From: Rhizobiaceae bacterium
GTDB lineage: Bacteria; Pseudomonadota; Alphaproteobacteria; Rhizobiales; Rhizobiaceae
Length of the DNA stretch: 64,000 nt
Assembly: GCA_016763155.1 (NCBI GenBank)
Contig: JAESUH010000011.1
Coordinates: forward strand, 1-64,000
Direction of reading: 5' to 3'
Each line of letters opens with the position of its first letter. The stretch's first letter is position 1. Of the stretch, positions 26,513 through 34,654 are shown one piece after another. The notes under the pieces were generated by a model. The model had not been told where the DNA came from. It did no database searches and saw only the letters and a program-made list of their open reading frames with translations. The position numbers were made by a program, and so were the translations under genes.

Positions 26513-27811
26513 TTAGGTTTGATCAATACGGTTGACCGCTCGCAGCCAGTTTTTCGGGTCGCTTTCACGCCCCCCCGGCCTACTCAGCGCTTCACAAAGT
26601 CCGCTCAAGGCATCCAGCGAATGCACAGGCCGGAACTCGTCCACATGAGGCAACATAGCACGAATGCCGCGCGCTGCAGCCTTGAAGCCTTCAAACCTCA
26701 ACAGCGGATTTAGCCAGATTAGCCGACGGCAAGATCGATGTAAGCGATCCATCTCAAATTCGAGCACATCATCAATATCCCGCTCCAGCCCGTCGGTAAT
26801 CAACAGCACAATCGCGCCTTGTGATAATACCCGGCGCGACCAGTCCCTGTTAAATTCACCAAGGGTCGTTCCAATACGGGTGCCACCAGACCAATCATCC
26901 ACAACATCAGAACATTCTTCCAGCGCTTCATCAGGGTCTTTCATACGCAATTGACGCGTTACATTGGTCAGCCTTGTGCCAAATAAGAAGGTATGCACAT
27001 TGCGGCGCTCCTCGGTAAGTGCGTGCAGAAAATGCAAGAATACCCGCGTATATTGGCTCATTGAACCCGAAATATCGGCCAACACAACAATCGGTGGATG
27101 CAGGGTTTTCCGCTTCTTAAACTGCGGCAGAATCAAATCCCCACCAGAGCGCAAACTAGCCGCCAACATGCGACGCGGATCAAGTACGGCACCCCGATTA
27201 ACCGGTTTGAACCGGCGGGTACGAATTAGGTTTTCCGGCATGATCATCGCCTTCATGGCGCGTTTGGCAACGGCGATTTCTTCCGCCGTCATTTGAGCAA
27301 AATCTTTTTGCTGCAACACTTCGCGCTCAGATGCCGTTAGCAGCGCATCAATCTCGATTTCCGGCTGCTCCATTTCCTTTTGGTTTTCTCTGCCTGAAAA
27401 AAGCGATTGAGAGACCCGGTTTTGAGCAGCTTTGGGTTTTTCTTTTTCCGGTGATGGATTTGCCATTGGCGAAAACATCTGGATCATTTTTTCGACCAGA
27501 TCACGTGAGCGCCAGAACACTTTGAAAGCTTCAACAAACACGAGATGGTCTTCTTTACGCTTCACCATCACACAGTGCAGCGTCCAGTAAAAATCATCCC
27601 GTGTGGAAATACCAGCCACCATCATGGCCCGCACAGAATCGACCACATCAGAGGGGCCAATCTTTATCCCGGCGCCGCGCAAAACGCGGGCAAAATAGAG
27701 AATATTCTCAGCCATTTTGCCATCGGCACTGGCAACCATCGGGGTTAAATCCCCCGGTTGAACCATCGAACGAGCGCCCAATCCCGCATTTAATTGCTCT
27801 GGCGTGACCAT
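26513..27811 (-). CDS. coxE: VWA-domain protein, CoxE-like
   Basis: 432 residues. The N-terminal half is helical, with the CoxE-family feature VLRGAGIKIGPSDVVDSVRA. The von Willebrand A domain from about residue 240 has the MIDAS motif LADISGSMSQYTR, the Thr loop SGGTRIGTTLGEF and the Asp in LLITDGLERD. With the MoxR ATPase it forms the known CoxD-CoxE pair, in which the AAA+ ATPase and VWA adaptor help assemble the [CuSMoO2] site of CO dehydrogenase or a related hydroxylase. It is 3 bases downstream of coxD. The symbol is by similarity only; the target enzyme is not in the window. Confidence 0.87.
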   Translation of the reverse strand: MVTPEQLNAGLGARSMVQPGDLTPMVASADGKMAENILYFARVLRGAGIKIGPSDVVDSVRAMMVAGISTRDDFYWTLHCVMVKRKEDHLVFVEAFKVFWRSRDLVEKMIQMFSPMANPSPEKEKPKAAQNRVSQSLFSGRENQKEMEQPEIEIDALLTASEREVLQQKDFAQMTAEEIAVAKRAMKAMIMPENLIRTRRFKPVNRGAVLDPRRMLAASLRSGGDLILPQFKKRKTLHPPIVVLADISGSMSQYTRVFLHFLHALTEERRNVHTFLFGTRLTNVTRQLRMKDPDEALEECSDVVDDWSGGTRIGTTLGEFNRDWSRRVLSQGAIVLLITDGLERDIDDVLEFEMDRLHRSCRRLIWLNPLLRFEGFKAAARGIRAMLPHVDEFRPVHSLDALSGLCEALSRPGGRESDPKNWLRAVNRIDQT

Positions 27812-27814
27812 AGC

Positions 27815-28753
27815 CTAAGCCGCCTGCCCGGCTTTCAAATCCGAACGCACTTCATCCAGCAATCGCTTGCCTTCGCTCAGGTCGATTTTGGCTATATCAT
27901 CCTGATATTTCAGCAATACACCGATAGTATCTGAAATCGTTTGTGGATCGACCGCCACTTTATCAAGTTCAATCAAAGCAGTAGCCCAATCAATGGTTTC
28001 CGCAACGCCAGGGCTCTTAAACAAATTCTGCTGACGCAGTTTTTGCACAAATCCCACAATCTCCTTCGAAAGCACCCCGCCAGCCTCTGGCACTCTGGCA
28101 TTGAGGATCGCCAATTCGCGCGCGCCATCAGGATAATCCAGCCAGTGATAGAGGCAACGCCGTTTCAGCGCATCGTGAATTTCACGCGTCCTATTTGTGG
28201 TGATAATAACAATTGGTGGCTCTTTTGCCTTGATCGTTCCAAGTTCAGGAATGGTTATCTGAAAATCCGACAATATCTCAAGCAAAAATGCCTCGAACGC
28301 TTCGTCGGTTCTATCCAGCTCATCAATCAACAAAATCGGAGCGCGGCCTTCTTCTCCCTCAAGCGCTTGCAATAATGGGCGTTTGATAAGGAACTTTTCT
28401 GAAAACACACCTTCTTCCAGCGTCTTTTGGTCAATATCACCGCCTGCTTCTTTCATGCGGATTTCCACCATTTGAGCGGCGTAATTCCACTCATAAACGG
28501 CTGACGAAATGTCCAGCCCCTCATAGCATTGCAGGCGAATCAATGGCCGGTTAAGGCCACGGCTTAAAACCTTGGCAATTTCGGTTTTCCCAACACCAGC
28601 TTCCCCTTCAAGGAAGAGCGGTCGCCCCATTTTCAAACTTAAATAAAGCACGGTTGCCAAGGATCGATCGGCCACATAGCCCTGCCCCGCCATAAGCGCG
28701 AGTGTATCCTCAATAGACCCTGGAATTTCAGAACTGATTTCGCTCACAAACAT
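27815..28753 (-). CDS. coxD: MoxR-family AAA+ ATPase, CoxD-like
   Basis: 312 residues from ATG 28753 (the track uses TTG 28759). GTG 28747 is also possible, since GGAG is six bases before it but directly abuts the ATG. Walker A is GEAGVGKTEIAKVL, Walker B is PILLIDELDRTDEAFEAFLLEIL, sensor 1 is IVIITTNRTREI, with an Arg finger in DALKRRCLYHWLDYP. MoxR ATPases pair with VWA proteins to insert cofactors or assemble complexes. It is the first gene of the leftward operon coxD-coxE-xdhC(N)-xdhC-mocA fusion. Confidence 0.88.
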   Translation of the reverse strand: MFVSEISSEIPGSIEDTLALMAGQGYVADRSLATVLYLSLKMGRPLFLEGEAGVGKTEIAKVLSRGLNRPLIRLQCYEGLDISSAVYEWNYAAQMVEIRMKEAGGDIDQKTLEEGVFSEKFLIKRPLLQALEGEEGRAPILLIDELDRTDEAFEAFLLEILSDFQITIPELGTIKAKEPPIVIITTNRTREIHDALKRRCLYHWLDYPDGARELAILNARVPEAGGVLSKEIVGFVQKLRQQNLFKSPGVAETIDWATALIELDKVAVDPQTISDTIGVLLKYQDDIAKIDLSEGKRLLDEVRSDLKAGQAA

Positions 28754-28787
28754 CTCCAAATTTCAGCACAACAATCATCACTTCTAT

Positions 28788-28805
28788 AGTAATGCCCCCA
28801 TGAAT
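28788..28805. promoter_or_regulatory. Imperfect repeat upstream of coxD resembling the tauE operator
   Basis: AGTAATG-CCCC-CATGAAT shares its left arm, spacer length and CAT of the right arm with AGTAATG-CTAC-CATTACT upstream of tauE. The right arm matches 5 of 7 positions. It is 35 bases before the coxD start. Confidence 0.35.
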
Positions 28806-28824
28806 AATTGCAATCCAATGCCCC

Positions 28825-29562
28825 TTAACCATTCAAAATTAACGTTGCACCAAGCATTGTCAGGCCAATCAGGAAAATTTTGCGAAAAAGGCTTTCTGAA
28901 AGATATTTCGCGAGCCATTCACCCAGCGCCATGCCCGCAAGCGCCGGTACCACTGAGATTGCAGAAACCACATTGGCTTCGACGCTCAACGCTCCTCTGA
29001 AAAAAAGCGCTACCATCAAGGTGACGCTGGATATCAGAAACATCAGCCCCATGGCTTGCCGCAACATCACACGCGGCAATCCAATAGAGTTCAAAAATAT
29101 TACGCCCGGTACTGAAAGAGACCCCGTGAGGCCGGTAAACGTACCATTCAACAACCCAATCAGCACACCGGACCATTTCTCGCGGCGGCCAGTCAAATCC
29201 ATTTGAAAGCCTGCGAGGGTGGAGAGCGCATAGATCACCAGTAGAATACCAAGAAGCCGTGTGAGCAAAGGCCCATCCACAACGCTGAGAAACCCGGAGG
29301 CGAACCAGATTGCGCCCATCGCAGCCAGTAAAAACGGCGCGAGCTTTCGTAGAATCTCTAAAAACTTACCACCCACATATATTTGCCAAATGTTGGTCGC
29401 AATGGCTGGCATCAAAATCAACACCATCCCAATTCTGCTATCAAAAACCAGACTTAACAAAGCAATAGCAAGAACTGGAAGGCCAAACCCAACAATTCCC
29501 TTGACCGTTCCGCAAAACAGAAAAATACAAATAATAATTACGATATCGGAAAATTCATACAT
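28825..29562 (-). CDS. TauE/SafE (TSUP) family exporter
   Basis: 245 residues with about eight membrane helices. The first helix region IIICIFLFCGTVKGIVGFGLP and the repeated half, with VLIGLLNGTFTGLTGSLSVPG, are characteristic of the family, which moves sulfite, sulfonates or other organosulfur anions. It is upstream of coxD on the same strand with a 71-base gap, and may be partly co-transcribed or co-regulated. The substrate is not deducible. Sulfur handling alongside a sulfurated Mo enzyme is conceivable but speculative. Confidence 0.85.
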   Translation of the reverse strand: MYEFSDIVIIICIFLFCGTVKGIVGFGLPVLAIALLSLVFDSRIGMVLILMPAIATNIWQIYVGGKFLEILRKLAPFLLAAMGAIWFASGFLSVVDGPLLTRLLGILLVIYALSTLAGFQMDLTGRREKWSGVLIGLLNGTFTGLTGSLSVPGVIFLNSIGLPRVMLRQAMGLMFLISSVTLMVALFFRGALSVEANVVSAISVVPALAGMALGEWLAKYLSESLFRKIFLIGLTMLGATLILNG

Positions 29563-29599
29563 ATTTGATCTCTAAGCCATACCTTCTTGTGCAACTACA

Positions 29600-29619
29600 A
29601 AGTAATGCTACCATTACTT
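29600..29619. promoter_or_regulatory. Perfect inverted repeat upstream of tauE
   Basis: AAGTAATG-CTAC-CATTACTT, 8-bp perfect arms with a 4-base spacer, lies 38 bases upstream of the tauE start. Size and symmetry fit a dimeric repressor operator. No regulator gene is adjacent. Confidence 0.55.
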
Positions 29620-29932
29620 CAATCAGCCACAACAATGTGTCTGGACAGAATGCTCTAAATTGAGATCAAAGGCATAGGAGTATTGTTAATTTTGGCGCCA
29701 TTTTGATCCAGTTTATAAATTTGTGACCTTGGGCACTTTGGAAGTGCCAGAAACTCTTCTTAATAAGAAGCTATAAAAACAATAAGTTAGTTAGATTCTA
29801 CAAATCAGGCAATACTAAAAATTATCCAATGGTTCTCACAAAAAGTTTTGGCTATTATACATTTGCCAATTGCACGGTCTGGCTACATTGCCTATTTTGC
29901 AGCCAATAACTCACAGGTAAAATTGACACCAC
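29620..29932. other. AT-rich intergenic stretch before the binding-protein gene
   Basis: About 310 bases with no ORF worth calling. It contains small symmetric pieces (for example GGGCACTTTGGAAGTGCC, near 29733-29750, an imperfect hairpin) and must hold the promoter of the rightward binding-protein operon. I could not identify promoter boxes with confidence. Confidence 0.4.
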
Positions 29933-31036
29933 ATGTCCAGACTGCTCTCAATAATAGCCAGCCTTTTGATTGCCCTTCCTGCCCTAGTAGGCGTGGCAAT
30001 AGCTGAGCCGGTAAGGATCGGCGTATCCCTGCCCCTTGGCAGCAGTTCTGCCAAACTCTCTGAACAATACCTTGTGGGTATGCGGCTAGCCATTCACAAC
30101 GAATCTCAACCGGGCCAATTCGAATTATTGCCCATGGATGATGGCTGTGACCGGGAAATTGGCGCTCTCGCTGCAGAAGATTTTGCCGAAAGCAATGTCG
30201 CCATGGTCACCGGTTATTTCTGTAGCGAACCGGCGGAAATCTCCGCCACTTACCTCAAAGAGGGCGGCATTCCAATTATCGTGACAGAAGCGCGCTCCGT
30301 TCGGTTGATGATTGACCGCAAAAAAGAGGAATGGAATTTATGGCGCATGGCACCGGGGGATGACTTCCCTGCAGAAGCAGCCTTTATCGCTCTCTCCAAA
30401 CGTTGGCAAAACATTCCCTATGCACTGCTGGATGACGGCACGATCTACGGCCGCACACTTGTTGATGAATTTCGCGCCCGCATGGAAGAAGCCAATCTCA
30501 AACCTCAATTTGTCGATAATTTCCGCGCCGCTCAATCCACCCAGGCAAGCCTCATTCGCCGGTTGCGAAATTCCGGCGTACAAGCAGCCTTCATCGGCGC
30601 ATCCGCAGATGATATTTCGATCATATCCCACAATATCGCAGAATTAAGCGGCAAATTTGATATTGTTGGCGGAGAAGTGATGAACATCCTTCCCTATCAA
30701 ATTGATGGCAAACCTTTGCCAAAAGGGCTTTTGGCGATCATGGAACCAGAACCTGATCAGCTTGCCTCCACAAAAAATTTACGTGAGCAATTGGCCTCGG
30801 AAAATATTGACCCGGAACCCTTTGTGTTTAAAGGATATGCCGCCATGCAGGTGGTTTTGCAGGCTATCAAAGATACACCCGAAAACACCACCAAGGCCTT
30901 ACAGAGCCAGACATTCAATACGGTTCTTGGCGATGTAAAATTTAATGCTGATGGCATAAATACACGCAACCATTTCGTCCTCCAAAGGTGGAATGGAAAG
31001 AGATTTGAACCGGTTAAACCAGCCAATGACAATTAA
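29933..31036 (+). CDS. Periplasmic binding protein, branched-chain amino acid ABC type (Peripla_BP_6)
   Basis: 367 residues. The N-terminus is a signal peptide (MSRLLSIIASLLIALPALVGVAIA). The mature part starts EPVRIGVSLPLGSSSAKLSEQ, the first strand and ligand loop of the LivJ-like fold. DDGCDRE and TGYFCSEPAE supply a likely disulfide pair. Late FVFKGYAAMQVVLQAI and GDVKFNADGINTRNHFVLQRW match the second lobe. No permease or ATPase genes follow, so it is an orphan solute-binding or sensory protein. The next gene, a DmpA-type peptidase, overlaps its end by 11 bases. Confidence 0.85.
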   Translation: MSRLLSIIASLLIALPALVGVAIAEPVRIGVSLPLGSSSAKLSEQYLVGMRLAIHNESQPGQFELLPMDDGCDREIGALAAEDFAESNVAMVTGYFCSEPAEISATYLKEGGIPIIVTEARSVRLMIDRKKEEWNLWRMAPGDDFPAEAAFIALSKRWQNIPYALLDDGTIYGRTLVDEFRARMEEANLKPQFVDNFRAAQSTQASLIRRLRNSGVQAAFIGASADDISIISHNIAELSGKFDIVGGEVMNILPYQIDGKPLPKGLLAIMEPEPDQLASTKNLREQLASENIDPEPFVFKGYAAMQVVLQAIKDTPENTTKALQSQTFNTVLGDVKFNADGINTRNHFVLQRWNGKRFEPVKPANDN

Positions 31037-32042
31037 ACCCGGTTCCCGCAATAGCCTTGCAGACATTGCAGGAATTCGTGTGGGAAATGCGGCATCCTCA
31101 AGCCTGAAATCCGGCGTAACCGCTATCATTTGCGATCAGCCGACGATTGCCAGCGTCCACGTTATGGGCGGAGGTCCAGGCACCCGAGATACAGAATTGC
31201 TATCTCCAAAAAATACCGTTGAAAGTGTCGATGCACTGGTTTTATCCGGCGGTTCGGCCTTTGGACTGGATGCGGCTTCCGGTGTTCAATCAATGCTGCG
31301 CGAACAAGGTCGCGGTTTTGCCATTGGCCCCGTCACCGTACCGATCGTGCCATCCGCCATCCTGTTTGATCTGATAAACGGCGGGGATAAGGATTGGGGT
31401 GAATACCCGCCTTACCGTGAATTAGGAAAAGAAGCGGCCCTTGCCGCCAGTGCTGATTTTGCTATTGGCAGCGAAGGTGCTGGCGTTGGCGCAATGGTTG
31501 CCGGATTAAAAGGCGGGCTGGGTACAGCTTCAATAAAGCTGCAAAATGGAATAACCATTGCAGCCCTTGTGGCAGTGAATGCCATCGGCAGTCCTGTAAT
31601 CGCAGAAACCGGACATTTTTGGGCCTCTCCTTTTGAAATCGGCGACGAATTCGGTGGCCGCTCTCTACCTTCGCCAATGCCACCAGATGCCACCGATCTG
31701 CAAATCAAGTTTCGCGAAGCAGCCAAATCTGGCACCAACACCACCATCGGTATCATCGCAACCGACGCGGTTTTGACAAAAGCACAGGCCGAACGCCTTG
31801 CAATTGCCAGCCATGATGGTTTTGCCCGCGCCCTTTGGCCGGTTCATACACCGTTAGATGGCGATCTGGTTTTTTCACTTGCTACTGGTGCAACAAAAAT
31901 CACCCCAAGCATGGATGACTGGATAGATTTAAGCGCCCATGCCGCAAGCGTTATGTCACGGGCGATTGCCCGGGGAATATTTGAGGCAAGCTCTGCGTCT
32001 TATGATTTGCTTCCCACGTGGAAGGAAAAATATGGCCCGTGA
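31026..32042 (+). CDS. P1 family (DmpA-type) aminopeptidase
   Basis: 338 residues. I use ATG 31026 (MTIKPGSRNSLADIAGIRVGNA), the usual family N-terminus; ATG 30993 with AAAGG upstream is possible and adds 11 residues. Family features are DALVLSGGSAFGLDAASGV, GEGAGVGAMVAG-like SEGAGVGAMVAGLKGGLG, and NTTIGIIATDA, whose Thr/Ser after self-cleavage becomes the nucleophile. DmpA-type enzymes are Ntn hydrolases releasing N-terminal D- or L-amino acids, or cleaving beta-peptides. Overlaps at both ends indicate translational coupling with the binding protein and the membrane protein. Confidence 0.87.
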   Translation: MTIKPGSRNSLADIAGIRVGNAASSSLKSGVTAIICDQPTIASVHVMGGGPGTRDTELLSPKNTVESVDALVLSGGSAFGLDAASGVQSMLREQGRGFAIGPVTVPIVPSAILFDLINGGDKDWGEYPPYRELGKEAALAASADFAIGSEGAGVGAMVAGLKGGLGTASIKLQNGITIAALVAVNAIGSPVIAETGHFWASPFEIGDEFGGRSLPSPMPPDATDLQIKFREAAKSGTNTTIGIIATDAVLTKAQAERLAIASHDGFARALWPVHTPLDGDLVFSLATGATKITPSMDDWIDLSAHAASVMSRAIARGIFEASSASYDLLPTWKEKYGP

Positions 32043-32529
32043 AACAATCAATCGAAATGCAGTGACAAGATATTGGCGTACAACCGCCATTTTTGTTGTG
32101 CTTTGGAGTGCATTAATTTGCGTGATGATTGCCTTGCCCCTGTATCTCAAAGGCCATCGCAGCAATGAGGACATGCAGATAATTGTTTTCATTTGCGCGT
32201 TCGGCGGTGCCGTAGCGGCCCTGATAACAAGGCTGTTTTCTCGATTTTTTACCTGGCGACGGGTAAAATCTGCTCGCTTCGCGGCAACACTGGTGCTGCT
32301 TTCTTCGACAAGTGTATTATCGACCGCATTTTTGTTTTCACTTCAATATAGAATCTACTTCGCCCAGTGGCATCAATCGACCTTCTCCCTTGGCTGGTTT
32401 TTCCAGTTTGTTTTCACCGGCGCTTATTCTGTCTATCTATATGCATCCACCGCTCTGCACCTTCTGGTCAGCCCGATGAACGTGGTAATTCTAATCCTCT
32501 GTGCATGGATTTTTGAACCACGCAGGTGA
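32032..32529 (+). CDS. Unknown membrane protein coupled to the DmpA-type peptidase
   Basis: 165 residues from ATG 32032, which has AAGGAA upstream and overlaps the peptidase stop by 11 bases; the track start (31939) lies inside that gene. The N-terminus is charged (MARETINRNAVTRYWR), with hydrophobic segments at about 17-40, 50-68, 82-100, 112-130 and 140-158. No family recognised. It ends EPRR. Coupling to the peptidase suggests joint expression; no function can be given. Confidence 0.65.
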   Translation: MARETINRNAVTRYWRTTAIFVVLWSALICVMIALPLYLKGHRSNEDMQIIVFICAFGGAVAALITRLFSRFFTWRRVKSARFAATLVLLSSTSVLSTAFLFSLQYRIYFAQWHQSTFSLGWFFQFVFTGAYSVYLYASTALHLLVSPMNVVILILCAWIFEPRR

Positions 32530-32599
32530 CCATTGAGTTCGTCATTTACTGGTGCTACTCAGACGTTATTCAACATAATCAAGATCAAGGAATCTCGGC

Positions 32600-33901
32600 A
32601 TGATCCCGCGTTATTCGCGACCGGAAATGGTTGCTATCTGGTCTCCCCAGTCAAAATTTAAAATCTGGTTCGAAATCGAAGCCCACGCCTGCGATGCGTT
32701 GGCAAAATTAGGCGTTATCCCAAAAGAAGCGGCTAAAACCATCTGGGATAAAGCAGGTGACATAGATTTTGACGTCGCCCGCATTGATGAAATCGAAGCA
32801 GTGACCAAACATGATGTCATTGCGTTCCTCACCCATCTTGCAGAAATCGTCGGCCCCGATTCCAGATTTGTGCATCAGGGCATGACCTCTTCCGATGTGC
32901 TGGACACCTGCTTCAATGTGCAATTGACCAAAGCTGCAGATTTGCTGTTGGCCGATCTGGATAAATTGCTGGCAGCGCTGAAAACCCGCGCTATGGAACA
33001 TAAAGACACCATCACCATTGGCCGTTCCCACGCTATCCATGCAGAACCCACAACATTCGGCTTAAAGCTGGCACAAGCTTACGCAGAATTTGGGCGCTGC
33101 AAAAAACGTCTGATTGCAGCACGCGAAGAAATTGCCACTTGCGCAATTTCAGGCGCTGTGGGCACATTTGCCAATATCGACCCGCAGGTCGAAGAGCATG
33201 TGGCTGAAGCCATGGGCCTTGCCGTTGAACCTGCTTCAACTCAGGTAATTCCACGTGACCGTCACGCCATGTTTTTTGCCACCCTCGGCGTAATCGCATC
33301 TTGTGTGGAGCGTTTATCCATTGAAATCAGACATTTGCAAAGAACCGAAGTGCTGGAGGTAGAAGAATATTTCTCTCCCGGCCAAAAGGGTTCTTCCGCC
33401 ATGCCTCATAAACGAAACCCGGTTCTAACCGAAAACCTGACGGGCCTCGCACGCATGGTACGCTCTTACGCCATGCCAGCCATGGAAAATGTGGCGCTAT
33501 GGCATGAACGCGATATTTCCCATTCATCCGTTGAGCGCATGATTGGCCCAGATGCAACCATCACACTTGATTTTGCCCTTGGCCGCCTCACCGGCGTCAT
33601 GGAAAAACTATTGGTTTATCCCGATAACATGATTGCCAATATGAATAAATTCAAAGGCTTGATCCATTCCCAACGTGTGCTTTTGGCACTTACTCAGGCA
33701 GGCGTATCACGCGAAGACAGCTATCGTCTGGTCCAGCGCAATGCCATGAAAGTTTGGGAACAGGGCAAGGATTTTCTGGAAGAGCTTCTTGCAGATGAAG
33801 AAGTGCTTGCTGCCCTTAGCGAGGAAGAAATCCGCGATAAATTCGATCTCGCCTACCACACCAAACACGTGGATACGATTTTCAAACGGGTATTTGGCTA
33901 G
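32600..33901 (+). CDS. purB: Adenylosuccinate lyase
   Basis: Cleaves SAICAR to AICAR and adenylosuccinate to AMP, releasing fumarate. 433 residues. It starts MIPRYSRPEMVAIWSPQSKF, the usual N-terminus. The fumarase/aspartase signature GSSAMPHKRNPV is near residue 265, with HQGMTSSDVLDT and TIGRSHAIHAEP carrying the other active-site residues. AAGGAATC precedes the ATG. Separated from purC by four other genes, so not in the purCSQL operon. Confidence 0.97.
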   Translation: MIPRYSRPEMVAIWSPQSKFKIWFEIEAHACDALAKLGVIPKEAAKTIWDKAGDIDFDVARIDEIEAVTKHDVIAFLTHLAEIVGPDSRFVHQGMTSSDVLDTCFNVQLTKAADLLLADLDKLLAALKTRAMEHKDTITIGRSHAIHAEPTTFGLKLAQAYAEFGRCKKRLIAAREEIATCAISGAVGTFANIDPQVEEHVAEAMGLAVEPASTQVIPRDRHAMFFATLGVIASCVERLSIEIRHLQRTEVLEVEEYFSPGQKGSSAMPHKRNPVLTENLTGLARMVRSYAMPAMENVALWHERDISHSSVERMIGPDATITLDFALGRLTGVMEKLLVYPDNMIANMNKFKGLIHSQRVLLALTQAGVSREDSYRLVQRNAMKVWEQGKDFLEELLADEEVLAALSEEEIRDKFDLAYHTKHVDTIFKRVFG

Positions 33902-33939
33902 CACTTGAGGTTGGCGGGTAAAATCCCTATCTCAAAACT

Positions 33940-34494
33940 ATGAAAACAACAGACGCAGAAGTTTTATTTGTCCCCGGCTATAAGGGGGCAGGTCCCGACC
34001 ATTGGCAATCCCGCTGGGAGAGCAAGCTTTCGGCTGCGCGAATGGTCGCGATGGGCGATTGGCATAAACCGGTCTTTGAAGACTGGAAGGCAAATCTGAT
34101 TGCAGAAGTGGAAAAATGTGAGAAGCCAATATTGTTAATTGGCCACTCCATCGGTTCTCAGGTTATTGTGCGTGCCGCAACCGAGTTCTCAAAACCCATT
34201 GCCGGTGCAATGCTGGTTGCTCCACCTGATGTGGAAAATCCGGATATTCGGCCCAAGCATTTGCTGACATTTGGCCCGGCACCGCGTGATCCCTTGCCAT
34301 TTCCATCCATGACAATTGCCAGCCGCAACGATCCTTTCTGCTCAATTGAAAAAGCAGAGGATATGGCAGCGAACTGGGGTTCACTTTTCATGGATGCAGG
34401 CGAATGCGGCCATATCAACCACGAAAGTGGTCAAGGCCCATGGCCCGAAGGCCTGATGGTATTCAGCAAATTTATATCAGGATTGAAGGTTTAG
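33940..34494 (+). CDS. RBBP9/YdeN family alpha/beta hydrolase
   Basis: 184 residues. The family N-terminus is VLFVPGYKGAGPDHWQSRWE. The nucleophile elbow is LLIGHSIGSQ (Ser in GHSIG), followed by PFPSMTIASRNDPFCSIE, with the catalytic Asp, and AGECGHINHESG with the His. Serine hydrolases of this family have no settled substrate. It lies 39 bases after purB and may be co-transcribed. An inverted-repeat element follows. Confidence 0.87.
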   Translation: MKTTDAEVLFVPGYKGAGPDHWQSRWESKLSAARMVAMGDWHKPVFEDWKANLIAEVEKCEKPILLIGHSIGSQVIVRAATEFSKPIAGAMLVAPPDVENPDIRPKHLLTFGPAPRDPLPFPSMTIASRNDPFCSIEKAEDMAANWGSLFMDAGECGHINHESGQGPWPEGLMVFSKFISGLKV

Positions 34495-34517
34495 CCAAAG
34501 TCCCACTTCCCAACACC

Positions 34518-34633
34518 CGTCATACCTGTGCTCGTCACAGGTATCCATTCCTCTTCACTATCCAAACAATGACACCATCGAATCCTTGGAGAACTCTCTG
34601 GCATGGATTCCTGTGACAAGCACAGGAATGACG
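34518..34633. repeat. 116-bp palindromic intergenic element with hairpin arms
   Basis: Two 30-base arms (34518-34547 and 34604-34633) are reverse complements with three mismatches. Each arm is itself a hairpin (CCTGTG-CTCGT-CACAGG and CCTGTG-ACAAG-CACAGG). A 56-base spacer separates them. This is the layout of a REP/BIME-like or non-autonomous transposable element. It sits between convergent genes and may end transcription from both sides. No clear target-site duplication was seen. Confidence 0.8.
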
Positions 34634-34654
34634 ATGAAGAAAGAAACCCGCCTT

